DNA from: Lindgomyces ingoldianus
Lineage: Eukaryota; Ascomycota; Dothideomycetes; Pleosporales; Lindgomycetaceae
Assembly: GCF_010093535.1 (NCBI RefSeq)
Contig: NW_022985162.1
Location: 2,206,637 to 2,270,636 of the forward strand
Length of the DNA stretch: 64,000 bases
Direction: 5' to 3'
The notes beneath the pieces are model-generated. The model was not told the origin of the DNA. It was given only the letters and a program-made list of their open reading frames with translations, and searched no databases. A program made the position numbers and the translations under genes. How positions within the stretch are numbered: the stretch's first letter is position 1; the number at the start of each line of letters is the position of its first letter. This document shows positions 45,629 to 57,600 of this stretch, in pieces.

Positions 45629-46418
45629 GCTACAGGGCGACGAGCGCTGAGAGCTCGTGCGGCGAGAGTTGGAAAATTACGTCGTCGGTCCGTGTCGCAA
45701 GACTCGTTCGACGTGGGATGCTGGGTATCGATCGGAAGAGAGTCGTCACTTCGTCATGTCGTTATATTGTACACGGTTTGCAGAAAATGAAGTCGCCGGT
45801 TATGCCAAAAGACAAGAAAACTGGCTGACGCCTCTCACCGGTCTATCTCGATGATAGCTGAGTTGTTGTGGCGATGGGAGCTGTCGAGTGGTGCCCTTGC
45901 CCATATGCAGATCATTTGCCAGCCCCCCTTCACCTGGCCAATGAAATGCAACCTCCGGGTCCCAAGACGTGAGCTTACGGCAATTCTCGCTTGATGTGCG
46001 AAACGCATCACAAAAGCAATCACCATATGCACACCAGGTGGAATTGTGAACCAGTTTACTTGTACGAGCACCGCCATTGAAGACTCCCCGCCGAGGGCAG
46101 AGTGCGGTGACATGAGCTATCTAAATGAGGCTGGGTCGAGTTTGGAAACATTTCTGTCAAGAAGCTTGCTTCAACTCCCATGTCAGCCCAACCAGGCATG
46201 CTCTTTCCCCACGCAACCTCCGACTTTTCCCTGATAATAAGTTTTTGGGTATTGGTACAGATGTCACCACGTTTCGCACGTCCCGAAGTGGCCCAAGATC
46301 CAGTATAATCCCATTTATTAAGCCGGCCTATCCAACGCCGCGCTTTCAGTGCCTTTAACGCCGAGCTCCAGAATATGAACCGGAGGCCACCTTGACGCGC
46401 CGGTGAACCGTATATCTA
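45629..46418. promoter_or_regulatory. Promoter region of the lah-like gene and 3' flank of the CstF-64 gene
   Basis: 790 bp between the stop of the CstF-64 gene and the start of the giant gene, both on the minus strand. No ORF with recognisable content and no clear TATA box. Confidence 0.45.
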
Positions 46419-47397
46419 TTACCGAGCACCAGCTTGCTGAATCAAGCCCTGCCGGATCTGCATGATTTGCGCGCGTTGGTCTGGTGGAAGTTGATCGATA
46501 TCCGACTGCGGCATGTTCATAATCATGGCGTACAAGTGGCCCTGGTCCATCGCCGGTTGAGGCGGTTGTGGGGCCTGAGTCGGGGGCGGAATATTGTAAG
46601 CCGGTGCCGGTGGTTGCACGTGAGTTGGAGGTGTCGGAACGGGTTGTGGGGGATACACAGGGAAGTTTCGCGGTGGTTGGGGTGCAGGTGGTTGTTGTGC
46701 AGGTGCGGCGGCAGCTGGGGGTGCAGAAGTGCCTTGGTCGATAAACTGACCAAGAGAATTCGTGTCTACAAGATTGAGCAGAAGGAGCGACTGGAAGATG
46801 GCATAAGCCAGTTGCGGCGCTTGACGCAGCAGCTCCGTTGCCTTCGCTGGATCTGTTGTAACCAACCCCTTCATCTGCGAGAGTATGTCGAGCAGCTGCG
46901 GAGCCGGCAACGTATTCAAGGTGCGTGAGATAGCATCCGGGCATGTAATATTCGGCGGAAGATCGACACCTGGTGGTAGAGGAGGCAATGCGCTAGATGA
47001 TGGAGCGAGAGCGGGCTCTGGTTGTCCATTCGTAGGGGCCGGCGGGGCAGTGTAGCTTGCGGGCGCTGCATCACCAGCGCCATTGTCGTTCGACCAATCC
47101 ACCCTCAGTTTCCTTCCCATAACTTCGTAGTCATTCAGATTTCGGACTGCAGAGGCTGCGGCGTCTGCGTCGGCGAATTCTGCAAAACCAAAGCCCTTCG
47201 GTCGACCAGTCTCTTTGTCATATACCAAACGGAAGTTTAGAACCTGTCCAACTCTGCTAAGAGTATCGACAATCAACTCCTCGGTTCCTCCTGTGAGGTG
47301 CGAGTTAGCGCACTGTGGTTGACCGAAGCTCTAGGAACTAACCGTAAGGAATGTTACCAATGAAAACCACCCGGCCGGCTTTATCGTTCGGTGCCAT
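46419..47397 (-). CDS. RNA15: Cleavage stimulation factor subunit 2 (CstF-64/Rna15-like)
   Basis: Two exons, 47397-47343 and 47290-46419, give 308 residues. The 52-nt intron has GTTAGT...ACAG ends. The N-terminal RRM has RNP2 VVFIGNIPYG and RNP1 KGFGFAEF, followed by the conserved NDYEVMGRKLRVDWSND end of the CstF-64 RRM. The hinge region (about residues 125-200, CPDAISRTLNTLPAPQLLDI onward) binds the CstF-77/Rna14 and Hsh155-type partners in relatives. A Pro/Gln/Ala-rich linker leads to the short C-terminal helical domain (SDIDQLPPDQRAQIMQIRQG). The protein recognises the G/U-rich element downstream of poly(A) sites in the nucleus. All domains of the family are present. Confidence 0.95.
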
Positions 47398-47708
47398 CGT
47401 CGGTGCACGATCAATGAGGTCCTAGCACGGTTGAAGAAATTGAATGTGCGTGAAAGAGGACCGTTGGAAAGGTTGTCAGGAAGTGAACTAGTGAGCTTGG
47501 ACTACTTGTACTACTTGTACCACGTGAATGCGGCAAAGCTTGGCATGCCAGCCGGCTGCTTCACTGGAGCAGGACGACAATGATTGCCACCAAACTCACT
47601 CAGATAAGAGATTTTTATCTACCATCTATTCATGTTCCATTTCATTTATATGATCTATGCTCTACATGTACTCATTTCCGGTCCCATCGCTGTTTCATAT
47701 TCCCCCTG
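47398..47708. other. Short intergenic region between copper amine oxidase and CstF-64 genes
   Basis: 311 bp holding the CstF-64 promoter and the amine oxidase 3' end. A short repeat of ACTACTTGTACTACTTGTACC lies near 47502-47521. Confidence 0.5.
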
Positions 47709-50112
47709 TCATAACTTGGGCGCACAGCACGAACCATCTTCTGATATCTTGGCCTCAACGCTAGGTTGATGATGGCTCTTGCTCAATAATGAGCTCTTAT
47801 TAAAGTTTTGCTCACTCGGGGGAACGTCTAGTGCGGGGTTCTTGTCGAAGAAGTTCACGGGCTGTGGGTGACGTCAGCATCCTTTATCCTTCATTCATCT
47901 TCACCCATTAAACGCACCTTCATATGCAACTTCAAAATTTCGCATGGCATGACTGGGAAATCCTGTACCAAAATTAGAGACTGATCATACCAGTTATAGA
48001 AGGCGGCATACCTCAATTCTTGGGACGTGGTTGATACCCATCTGAATAAAAAGCACGAAATCCGTGTCCTTGACATTATCCTTCCTGTCCGCCCAGGCAC
48101 GCACTCCGGTGCCTCCTCTTGACTGATTTGTGTATAGCCCTCCAGCGTAGAGTTCTCCGTCTTGGTGCTTGACAACATAGACATTGTGATCTGCAAATTC
48201 GGCGCGTTTATAGTTGAAGCTGTCCTTATCCGAAATTATCTTCTGGAAATCTGGAGCTTGGATCTTGTACGCAACCGGCTTGCCATTAATCGGGTTCCGC
48301 ACATTCGGGTTCTGGATCTTGAAAAGGCGGTTCTTGCTGATATCCAGGTCGTACCCCCCCGACTCCTCGACCACCGTTTCTTGCACGTAGTAGCCAATGC
48401 CATGAGGGTTGAAGTCTGACCGCGGCATTGGATGGGCTTCGTCGTAGACGAGCCTATTGTCCTGTCCCTCTAGATGCGGATCAACACGGAGACTAAAAAT
48501 GTGCTGGTGGTGGACGGCGAGAACGCCAGGGTGAACAACTGTGCCGAAGGGTACCTCGACGCCCTCATCGACTGGTTGAGTGCTGAGGATACCTGTAGCT
48601 CGTACTTCGTAGTCAATCTCACCAGCTTGGTTGAATATGAAGGCCAATATGTATTCGTAATTTCTGAAGCCAGGTTAGTATATCTAGTTCCTCTGTTGAA
48701 TATGTGAAGACTTGCGAGACAGTGATGATGGATTGCAATACCAATTCTCTAGAGCGGACAACAGCAGCACGTCCCGTTCTATAATTGGTGTGCTTCCATC
48801 CGATTCCGGCGTCCTGCTCGTGTATGCAGACTACATTCTCCATTGGAGTAATGCTGCCCTTGTCATCAGACAGGACTGCATCTAAGTAGTAGATGGACCC
48901 TAAGCAGTCACATCCCAGCTTGAGATTGTTGGCCATGATGCCAGCGCCGGCGTCGCCAAGATCAAACGCGGACTTTTTGTGGTAGGGATGGCGTGGATCT
49001 GCATATGGTATGTTCATATCGCTGAGGCTCAGGCGATAGAACAAGCTTCTACTGTCATACCGTACCTGTAATATTCAGCATTCAGTTAATTTGTGATTGA
49101 TAGGCACTTACATCGTATAGAACCATACCCTCTCTTTGGTTGAAGCCAACTCGGAACTTCCACTTCTGCCATGAAAGTACATGGCTTGTACCTTCCTGGG
49201 TAACTTGGAAGCTAGCCCCCTCCGGCTGAACAACATTCAACGGCTTCAGGTCGGTCCGTAACTTCTGGTGCTCCGGAATATACTCGTTCGGAGGCTTGAT
49301 CTTGTATGGTTTGATGGGTTTTATTGTCTCATCCACACCAGTCGGCAAGATATCAATGCGAATTACTTCCATTGACTCGGTGCTGATAACAGGAGAGATT
49401 GGAAGCGGCAGCGCATAGTGGTTCGAATCTGCTTCTGTAGGGTTCAAGGGATCTCTCATGTAAAGAAAGCACTGGTACATCCTCTCCGCGTCATTGATGC
49501 CATCAGCGCCTAAAGGTGATCTATCAGTACTTAATCGCACACTTCAAAGGCCGAGGGATTTGTTTACCATATATCCAGGGGTCACTAATCACTACAGTAC
49601 CTTCAGGAAGCTGCAGCTTCGCGATCTCAGCTTTTACACCTTCATCAGCGAGAGCAGCCTTCTCAATGGCCACAATCTCCTCTCCATCCCCATTAGCATG
49701 GATAAATGGTCCCAGTAGAAGGTTCTGCAGCACCCGTCCCGTCGAGAGGTCAACAATCGCTTCGTGGAATTTGGACTATAACAATCACATTAGCCCCACA
49801 AAAAAAATACCACATATCTAACAAGGGCGAGCATACTGTGTTACGAATGTAGTAGTTCACGAAAGCTTTCCTACCAATAGCAGGCAGTGACTTGTTGTTG
49901 TGCTCAGCTTCCAGATAAGGTAGTACATCGGCCTTAGCAGGCTCCTGAAGAGTGATAACCTTGAAATGGAGATCAGTATGTGCTGGCCATGAAGCTTTGA
50001 TTATTGAAGAGGTGAGAGTTATTTCCGAGGCTGAAAGAGGGGCTAGGGGATGTGAGGGCACACTCTTGGCGGGTCGTGGATTGGGAGAAGCAGCAATTGT
50101 CTCCATCGACAT
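47709..50112 (-). CDS. Copper-containing primary amine oxidase
   Basis: Seven exons: 50112-49837, 49775-49568, 49509-49112, 49065-48716, 48663-48012, 47962-47918 and 47861-47709, giving 693 residues. The enzyme oxidises primary amines to aldehyde, ammonia and hydrogen peroxide. The topaquinone precursor motif NYEY is present (Tyr413), reached only by splicing the fourth intron with GC-AG ends. Copper ligands are visible as the H-x-H pair in HHQHIFSLRVD and the third His in INHVPRIEDFPVMP. The N2/N3 domains precede the catalytic beta-sandwich. The last exon carries a hydrophilic tail ending CCAPKL; PKL is a weak match to the peroxisomal PTS1 signal. No secretion signal is seen, so it is cytosolic or peroxisomal. 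Length is normal for fungal members. Confidence 0.93.
48664..48715 (-). other. GC-AG intron (52 nt) in the copper amine oxidase gene
   Basis: The donor reads TC|GCAAGTCT, the standard donor consensus with C at position 2; the acceptor is GGCTTCAG with ATACTAAC as branch site. Only this choice yields the conserved ITVSNYEYI across the junction. A GT three bases downstream gives the wrong frame. Confidence 0.85.
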
Positions 50113-51382
50113 GGTTGCTTGAATTCGTGTTAGGAAACCAAAAGAGAGAATTGTAAAAATCCCCGGAGCGTTTGGGGGCCGGGAAGGTTATATAGTCCCC
50201 ATCCTACCGCTTGAATAAAATATTTATACTGGATGTACATTTTTACCTAACGCTGTTGTCGGAATTGCTCCTTCCAAGTGTCAATGGCGATAAGAAGAGT
50301 GGATCTTCCGAGATACGGGCGAGAGCACTCGCATGGACCTAGCCTTTCAGGATAAGAGCAGCTAGAGCTGCACACGTGATGAGACTACCCCGCTTGTGTG
50401 CCGAGCCCGCATGGGCGTGGCTGTTTGCTCAGTTTGCACCACTGGGTTTGTTGAAGTCAACTTCGTCGATCACGGCTCGCACGCCACCGCCTATCGTCAG
50501 TTGTGAAACTCCTGTTTCGTATCATCATTAACCTTCTCGAGACGCCATCGATGAGAAAAAAGCGCGAGAAGCTTCTTCTGTATGCGGGTGGTCTAACATC
50601 AGGAAGTGGGCACTGGATGAAGAGACTCGCCCCCATCCATCAGTGTCTTTCCGTCATCATCATTTCTACGTCGTCGCTTCTCGTCTTCATTATTTCTCTG
50701 AACCCAGCGCTGTCCATGTGTTGTGTGGAACACGTTTCCCTGGAATTTTCATGTCCACTGCCCGAGAATTCCTGTTCCGTGTCATATTCGTATTCCAAGT
50801 CAATTTATATCAACATTTGCCGACGATATTAATGTATCTGGCGCCTCTTTTGTTCGACAAAATACCATCCACCTTCTCGCCCTCCCCACAAAACGGCACC
50901 CTTCCACATACTTTCGTCCCTCATTTCCCATCTTGATTGGCTAAAACCGTGGCTTGTCCATGTGCGAACAAGATCACGGACCTTAAGTCCTATATAGCTT
51001 TATATTACCCGCTCTACCGCGTTCTTATTCCCCAGCGCTCATCCAATGTGTTTGTCACCTCTAAGCTCTCGACCGTTCTCAATTAAGACAGGTCCGCGGT
51101 GGATTAATGGACTCCGCCACTCATGCGCCGGGGGATTCATTGCGCGTGCCGACTTGCGGAGTGCAGAAATGCTTAACATTGTGACGCAGTTTCATTTGGG
51201 CGTCAATGCTTTCGCCAATCAAAGCTGAACGTTTAGTTTACATGGGGAGAATTATGCTCTATAATATGGAAACAGACCCGGGGTATGGCCTTGCGTTTCC
51301 CTTGGACAAGCATATAAAGCCAGTACGAATCGACTAAGTTGCTCACGCAGATCACCGCATCCCCCTCCCTTCAGATCCAGCA
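50113..51382. other. Divergent promoter region between amine oxidase and AA9 genes
   Basis: 1.27 kb with no supported gene. Short ORFs near 50503-50944 have no recognisable motif. The right end has the TATA-like box annotated at 51313. Confidence 0.5.
51313..51319 (+). promoter_or_regulatory. TATA-like box of the AA9 gene
   Basis: TATAAAG lies 64 bp before the ATG of the AA9 gene, a spacing compatible with a short leader. Good match to consensus, but no expression data. Confidence 0.5.
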
Positions 51383-52338
51383 ATGAAGATTTTTGCTGCC
51401 TCTTCTCTCCTTTTCGTGACCCTCGCGCAGGTTGCGCAGGGGCACTGTACGTATCCACCCAACCGCCCTCCCTTTGTTACGGACTGCTGACACCCTTCAG
51501 ATATATTTCAGTATCTTACCGCCAACAACCAAAAGGGAGCACAATACCAAAATGTTCGGCGGAATACAAATTACAATTCTCCTGTTACCGCTCTAGCCTC
51601 GCCAGACCTCCGCTGCAATGTTGGAGGATCAACCGGTGGAAATACCACCACTGTTGCCGTCGCTGCTGGGTCCAGCGTTACATTTACCGCAGATACTGCC
51701 GTGTATCACCAAGGTCCGGTTACCTTCTACATGTCGAAAGTAGCGGACGCGGTATCAGCAGACGGCTCCACGGATTGGTTCAAAGTCAAAGAGATTGGAC
51801 CTACGTTTAGCGGTGGTCAGGCCAAATGGGACATGAGCAGTAAGCCCACGATTCAAAAAATGCGCTTGCTATCACCGGACAGAGCTAAGTCTACTGTAGT
51901 CTCGTATTCAGTTACCATTCCTTCATGCATCGCGGCCGGAGATTATCTTCTTCGAATTGAGCAGCTCGGAATCCACAACCCAGGTTCAACACCTCAGTTC
52001 TATGTAAGAAGGCCCAGGTACAGCCTTAATATTACGTCTTGAACTTGCTGCAAGAATCTGAGATGCCACTTAGTGGTGTTGCTGATAACTGCAGGTCGCT
52101 TCAAGATAGAATATCGAGGTGCCAGAATCCCGTTTTGAAAGACTATACTGACTTTATATCTTCGCCTTTACAGGTCGCATGCGCTCAAGTCAAGGTTACA
52201 GGAGGCGGATCGAAAGCCCTATCTCCGACGGTTAAGATCCCCGGTCACGTTAAGGCAACCGATCCTGGGTACACTGCCAACATTTACAACAACTTCAATT
52301 CATACACCATCCCCGGTCCCAAAGTCGCCACGTGCTAA
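51383..52338 (+). CDS. AA9 lytic polysaccharide monooxygenase (former GH61), secreted
   Basis: Three exons, 51383-51446, 51501-52003 and 52174-52338, give 243 residues. The introns are 54 nt (GTACGT...TTCAG) and 170 nt (GTAAGA...TACAG). The signal peptide is residues 1-20 (MKIFAASSLLFVTLAQVAQG), so the mature protein begins with His21, as required for the copper histidine brace. The second brace His is His91 in VYHQGPVTFYMS and the axial Tyr is Tyr189 in PQFYVACAQVKVTGGG, formed across the second splice junction. PSCIAAGDYLLRIEQLGIH is the family's conserved segment. AA9 enzymes cleave cellulose and related glucans oxidatively. There is no carbohydrate-binding module or linker: the protein stops after the catalytic domain. 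Confidence 0.95.
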
Positions 52339-53349
52339 GCTGACATTAAGCCGTGAGCAGGTTGGAGGGATTTGCTATATGCATGGTTGGGTTACTGTTT
52401 AATATTTCATCTGAGAGTATCATTTGATCTACAACTCCATTGAACTTCTTGGCAAATGGCTTTCACAATTGGTGCCAAAGCGCATCCTATTTTTATTCAT
52501 ATATTCGCCTCTAGCATCTGCGTTTCCGCTTAGGTGTTGAAGAGAAGTATTTGGTTTGACCGTCGCATCCTAGTTTGGCACGCTCTATCCCATCCTCACA
52601 TTTGTTCATCCGAAAGGATACCAGTAAGGAACTTGCGCGTGTCCAGGTTAAATTCAACACCCCCAACATTTCAACCACGTCATATTCTGAACATCACCCT
52701 TACGCACGCAGCATCATCCCCTAGCGTCATGCAAGTCTTTCTTCAAACACATTCGTTCCCTAGGATTCACGATAAGCCACATGTTTTCAACTTGCTCTCC
52801 CATGGTACGAACGCAGCACCCGCCACTCCCGTTTGCGAATGGTTCACTTTGATCCATGCATACGACTACTAGTCACTATCGCGAACCCTGCTATGGCCTT
52901 TGCTCTTCACAAATAAAGCAAACCTCGATCACCAAATCATTCTTTTCCTAAGCCTACTCCAAAATATCTTCACATCACACGCAAAGCACAATGGAATTCA
53001 CCAATTTTTGTCTCAGCTATTCGCGAGACAACATCAAACACGGCAACAACTTTACACTTCACACTCCATGGGGGGCTCTTCACTCCTCATCATCTCAACA
53101 ATTCTGTCTCTATCTGGGGGGATATAAATAAGGACCTTTCCAGCTCTGAGCAAGTTCAGCAACAGTTTCATTCAGCTGTTCTCTTCGTCAACTCCTTGAG
53201 CGGTTCCCTTCATCTCCATTCATCGCTCCTGCCCCTGACTTGAACTCTACTCGCATTATTCATACCCTAATCAGAGCCATCACATATAGGATCCAGTTAA
53301 GCCGAATCCTTCTCCGAATCCTTTTTCTCTATCAGCTCGAACTTCGAAA
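52339..53349. other. Intergenic region upstream of the proline-rich gene
   Basis: About 1 kb without a supported gene. The right end contains a clear TATA box at 53123 and a pyrimidine-rich leader. A short ORF at 52534-52872 has no recognised motif and was not called. Confidence 0.5.
53123..53130 (+). promoter_or_regulatory. TATA box upstream of the proline-rich GWAVTE protein gene
   Basis: TATAAATA lies 220 bp before the ATG, followed by a C/T-rich leader. This suggests a TATA-driven, possibly inducible gene with an untranslated leader of roughly 190 nt. Confidence 0.55.
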
Positions 53350-54156
53350 ATGGCTGGCCCGTGGTACGTGGATGTCGCCGAAAATCCCAACATTCACCGC
53401 GATGCCCCACCACCTCCTCCTATCCCCGCCGCCGGAGCTCCACCTCCATATGCCTTACCACCTGGCGTGATTACGTTCGGCAGACCTGATCCTCCACCTC
53501 CACTAGCACCCGCCCAGGCCCAACCATGGCCAATACCAATTGCTTTAGGCGCTCCCCCAGCCCCCGTCATGCTCGGAGTCCCTGCCCCACCTCCACCACC
53601 ACCCCTAGCCGCAGGTGTATTCTGCGCAGGACCCCCTGCCTACGCCCCGGGAGGTTTCCTCTGGGGCGGCCCAGCACCCGCACCTGCACCCGCTCCAGCC
53701 CCTTGCGCCGCTCCTGCACTCCCCGACGCCGGCCTCCACAGCCACGTAACCTTCGGCCCCATCCCAGCCGACCAAACAAACCCCGTCAACCTCCCCGGAG
53801 GCCTCGTCTCCGGTGTATCCCACTTCTTCAGCGACTCCTACACCATCCTCGGGTGGCTGAAATCCGGCTTCCGACCTTGGGAGCGCAATTTCGCGGTCAT
53901 GAACATTGAATGGATTCAAGTTGATTCGAACTGGAAAGTAGACCAACTGATTAAAGCAATGCGCGAAAATGGGGATTGTGAAGGTTGGGCAGTGACCGAG
54001 TGTATGGAGCGTGGGAACGGAGTTTGGGAGCGTGGGACTACGTTTGTGCACGGGAGTGAGAGAAGTGGGCAGAGTTTGGCGACGGTGGGGTGGACAATGA
54101 GGAGGAACAGGGATGATGGGACGGGGGCATTGCATGTCTGTTTATGGAGGCAGTAG
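53350..54156 (+). CDS. Proline/alanine-rich protein with C-terminal GWAVTE fungal domain
   Basis: An intronless 268-residue protein. Residues 1-130 are Pro/Ala/Gly-rich and disordered, with PPPP runs and APAPAPAPA. From about 150 a folded-looking region follows: SHFFSDSYTILGWLKSGFRP, then VDQLIKAMRENGDCEGWAVTE, GVWERGTTFVHGSE, and a GWTMRRNRDDG close to the C-terminus. Small fungal proteins with this low-complexity head and GWAVTE-type tail are familiar as uncharacterised families. No signal peptide, membrane segment or catalytic motif is visible. GC content is high in the first half. The coding call is firm; the function is unknown. Confidence 0.85.
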   Translation: MAGPWYVDVAENPNIHRDAPPPPPIPAAGAPPPYALPPGVITFGRPDPPPPLAPAQAQPWPIPIALGAPPAPVMLGVPAPPPPPPLAAGVFCAGPPAYAPGGFLWGGPAPAPAPAPAPCAAPALPDAGLHSHVTFGPIPADQTNPVNLPGGLVSGVSHFFSDSYTILGWLKSGFRPWERNFAVMNIEWIQVDSNWKVDQLIKAMRENGDCEGWAVTECMERGNGVWERGTTFVHGSERSGQSLATVGWTMRRNRDDGTGALHVCLWRQ

Positions 54157-54647
54157 GGGAGGAGAATTTGGGCGTGGGGTGTAGATGGAAATGGGTTTGT
54201 GAAAATGGGTTTGTGAATATTGTTTGGGATGTCGGGACTTATTAAGAAGACTGGACTTGGATATATAGAGAGTTGGGGACGTGTTCAGATCAGCCGGTCT
54301 GGTCTCTGGTTCGAAAATAGGATGGATGTTGTCTGATAATTTATGATTAGGTATTCGTGTTAGCATAGAGAAACCTGAATTTGTACTTGTGACATGTAGG
54401 TAAATGTACTTTAGTAAATTAGTAACTAGACGTATTGTAGCACTAAGCCGCACTTGAGACAGAAGTTAGCATCCTCTCCTGATCTACCCTAAGTATGTTC
54501 TGCGGTATACGAAAACACACTGTATGATTGACCACGTTTGTTACCATGGAGCCGTCCATTTTTGGACGTGAAGAAATCTATTTATCATTTCTATTCTAAC
54601 ATAAATGTATTCCAAAGTCCCTTCCGAACACCTCAACCTTAACCTCA
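54157..54647. other. Convergent intergenic region
   Basis: 491 bp between the 3' ends of the proline-rich gene and the ABC transporter gene. Nothing else is recognised. Confidence 0.5.
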
Positions 54648-57600
54648 CTAAACTGTCCCCTCCGAAAGATTGGAGGCCTGTGGCGTCGAACTCACCATTT
54701 TCGACCTCATCCCAGCAGTCTTCCCCCACAACCTACCCAACCACCTTTCCCTCACCATCTTCAAAATCACATACGCCAGCACCCTATATACAATCGCGCA
54801 GATACCCAACGCCATTATATTTATTTCTGGATTCTTATTGAGATGGTACAGGTCAAGTACTTCCTCACCCGTCGTAATCGGGCACTTGCCGTTCGGAAGT
54901 TTCTGCCAGTCTTGGCAGGTAAAGTGCTGGTTGCGGAGGGTGTATGGCGCCATGTTGCCGATGGCGTATTTGATTGGAGAGAGGTGGTTGAAGGCTTGGA
55001 GGAAGCTGGGGATGTCGAGGGACATTACACCACCTACGTCCATTAACATCTCGTACGGGCAAGATGCTGAGAGCAGGTAGTTTAGATTTCACCTACCCAT
55101 AATCTGTGCCACTGATAGAAACACGCTCATACAGTTTACCGAGAAACCAGTATGCGTAAAAAGAGTATTGAAAGCGATACCAAGGCTTTCTCCACAGCTT
55201 ACAATGCAAAACGCATTGAACGCCATAATGAAGTATACTTTCGCTGTACGTTGTAACCCACAGGCAATACATACCAGTATCGAGAAGATGAGTGAGCTGA
55301 CGATTTCAAATGGCGTTTCGATCACAGTGTAGGTTAGGAAGAAGGCTTCGACGCCATAAATTCGGTCTTCATAGTCGCGATAGAAGACGTCTCGCTCACC
55401 AGGGTAAACGGCAACGTTTTGGAGCACTGTGAAATGTCAGTGGGCATGTCCTTTCGCGCTAAGAAGGATCCAAAACCCGACTTACTGCCAACAAAATACA
55501 ACGGTGCAATCTCGATAACAAACCCCAACCGATTCTGAATGCTAAAGTAATCATTCTTAAGCGGCGCAAAGAACAGTGCAAGTACAATCCCTAAACCAAC
55601 CACCTGCATAATCCTCGCAGTGATTAGATCCGGCTGTCGAAAGAAATTTTTTGTAGCTCTCCTAACTAGAATTAGGAATGCAGATACGAAACTCGCAGGA
55701 GATCGAGCTAGAGCACCAAGTTCAGCAGGAGTAGCAATTGAACCTATTCGAGCGGCAGGGAAGCGGTCCGAAGTCCAGGATTGGATAAGAGAACGAACTT
55801 TGGCTCTGCTGGCTACTTCTCGTGCTTCATGTTGGAGGTCCACAGTTATTAGGTCGAGAGCAAAGTCTGCAGGATTGACGTGCCGAGGGCACTCGTGACC
55901 TAGGGATTTGAAGTGTCTGAGCATTTCTCGTCCTGGCCCAGCATAAACTGGAGCGCCTCCGCGAGCAAGAAGCAGGATGTTGCCGAAGTGCGCGAAGGTA
56001 TCCGAGCGTGGCTGATGGATCGTAATTACGAGAGTACGGCCCTCATCTGCGAGGCCACGCAGGACGTCCATTATCGAAGAAGCTGTGAATGCGTCCAACC
56101 CTGAGAGGGGTTCATCAAGTAAGAGTACGCGGGGCTCCGTAAGAATTTGAATCTGCGAAAGGACCTTAGAGATGGTAATACTGTACTCTCGGGAAAGATA
56201 CTTACAGCGATAGTCACTCGCCTCTTCTCTCCACCACTGATACCTTTGATGAGATCGTTCCCAATCAGATTGTCCGCGCAGTCCTTCAGACCCATCTTCA
56301 AGAGGATTTCTTCCGCTTTCTGGTATTTCTGCTTCGTAGACATCCACTTGGGAAGTCGAAGGCCGGCTGCGTAACGCAGCGTCTCTCGGACTGTGAGTGA
56401 CGCAAGAAGGGCATCGTCATCTTGCGTAACAAACGAACAGATAGCGTGAACGACGTTTTCCGAAGGGGCAAGACCATTGAAAGTCATGCTGCCAAATTTC
56501 TTGTATCTCGTTGATATATCATCTTTTAATCTCCCTGCCATACTGTTCAATAAAGAAGTTTTGCCTGACCCCGAAGGCCCCATGACAACATTAAGAGTTC
56601 CAGGCTGGAAGTCAGTAGTAAGAGGCTTGAGTATCTCCTTGGTGAACTTTCGTTTCAATGAACGCTTTTCGACGTCTAGCCCGTACCCCTCGAGTCGAAT
56701 GGTGATAGTTCGAACCTCACCGACGGTCCTTGCAGCCATCTTCTCTTTTCCAGCCGAATCGTCGGTATCCATTGGTCTAGCTCTAGCCATACCAATTTCT
56801 ACCCTCCAGAACGTGAGAAACACTGCGGCACCGAGGTAAAACGCCAAAGCAAACCCGAGCAGGGCCAGGATTGGGCGCCATACCCAGTCATTAGGAAGAC
56901 CCAGGGAATCGAGGATATATTGGCCGGTATATTCTTTGCAAGCGGGATTCGATGGACCTCCTTCGAGTGGACAGGTGTAGAAGTGGCCGTAAAACTCATT
57001 GGCGGCAAGAGCACCGAACGCATAGAACTGCAAGCCCAGTTAGCAGCAATATCTAATTAAAGATGGGTGACCCGCCAGCCACTCACTACATAAGCTATCC
57101 ACTTGGTCCATCGGACATAGATAGGAATGGTATTTGACTGAATGAAGTACCCGCAAGCCATCGATTGAAGGGTATACGCGAGATTAGCAACGAGACTAGC
57201 TAGTTCATTTGTCAATGATACTACTCAGGGGTGTGGTTCATGCAACGTTACCTCCTGCGAAATGTCTGCAAATAGCGACACAAGTAGTTGCAAAGCATAC
57301 AGCAATATACTGCTCTAAGAGAATAACACTAAAGAAGGTGAGAAACTCGGCTCCATCTTTCCGGAAGCCGGCCATAAAGTAGAATACGAGCGAGAATATT
57401 AGTGGCACTGGAACATCTTCGATGAAGAATCGGGCCAACCTTCTGGAGATAAGAAATGCTGGAACTCCCACCACGCCTTGTCGTGACTCTTCGTCGAAGA
57501 GCTGAATATCCGTTGTTAGACGATATGTCTCGTAAAGAAGAATCAAATACCCTTGAAGCGCGGCAGCAGTATAAAGGGCACCTTGGCGAGAACGGATGCC

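Noticed and set aside
49415..49432. GGTTCGAATC, a tRNA B-box-like sequence
   Set aside because: It lies inside the copper amine oxidase coding exon, with no matching A box or cloverleaf. No tRNA was found elsewhere by eye.
52534..52872. 112-codon plus-strand ORF between the AA9 and proline-rich genes
   Set aside because: No signal peptide, domain or splice partner; length is within chance expectation. A very small expressed gene cannot be excluded.
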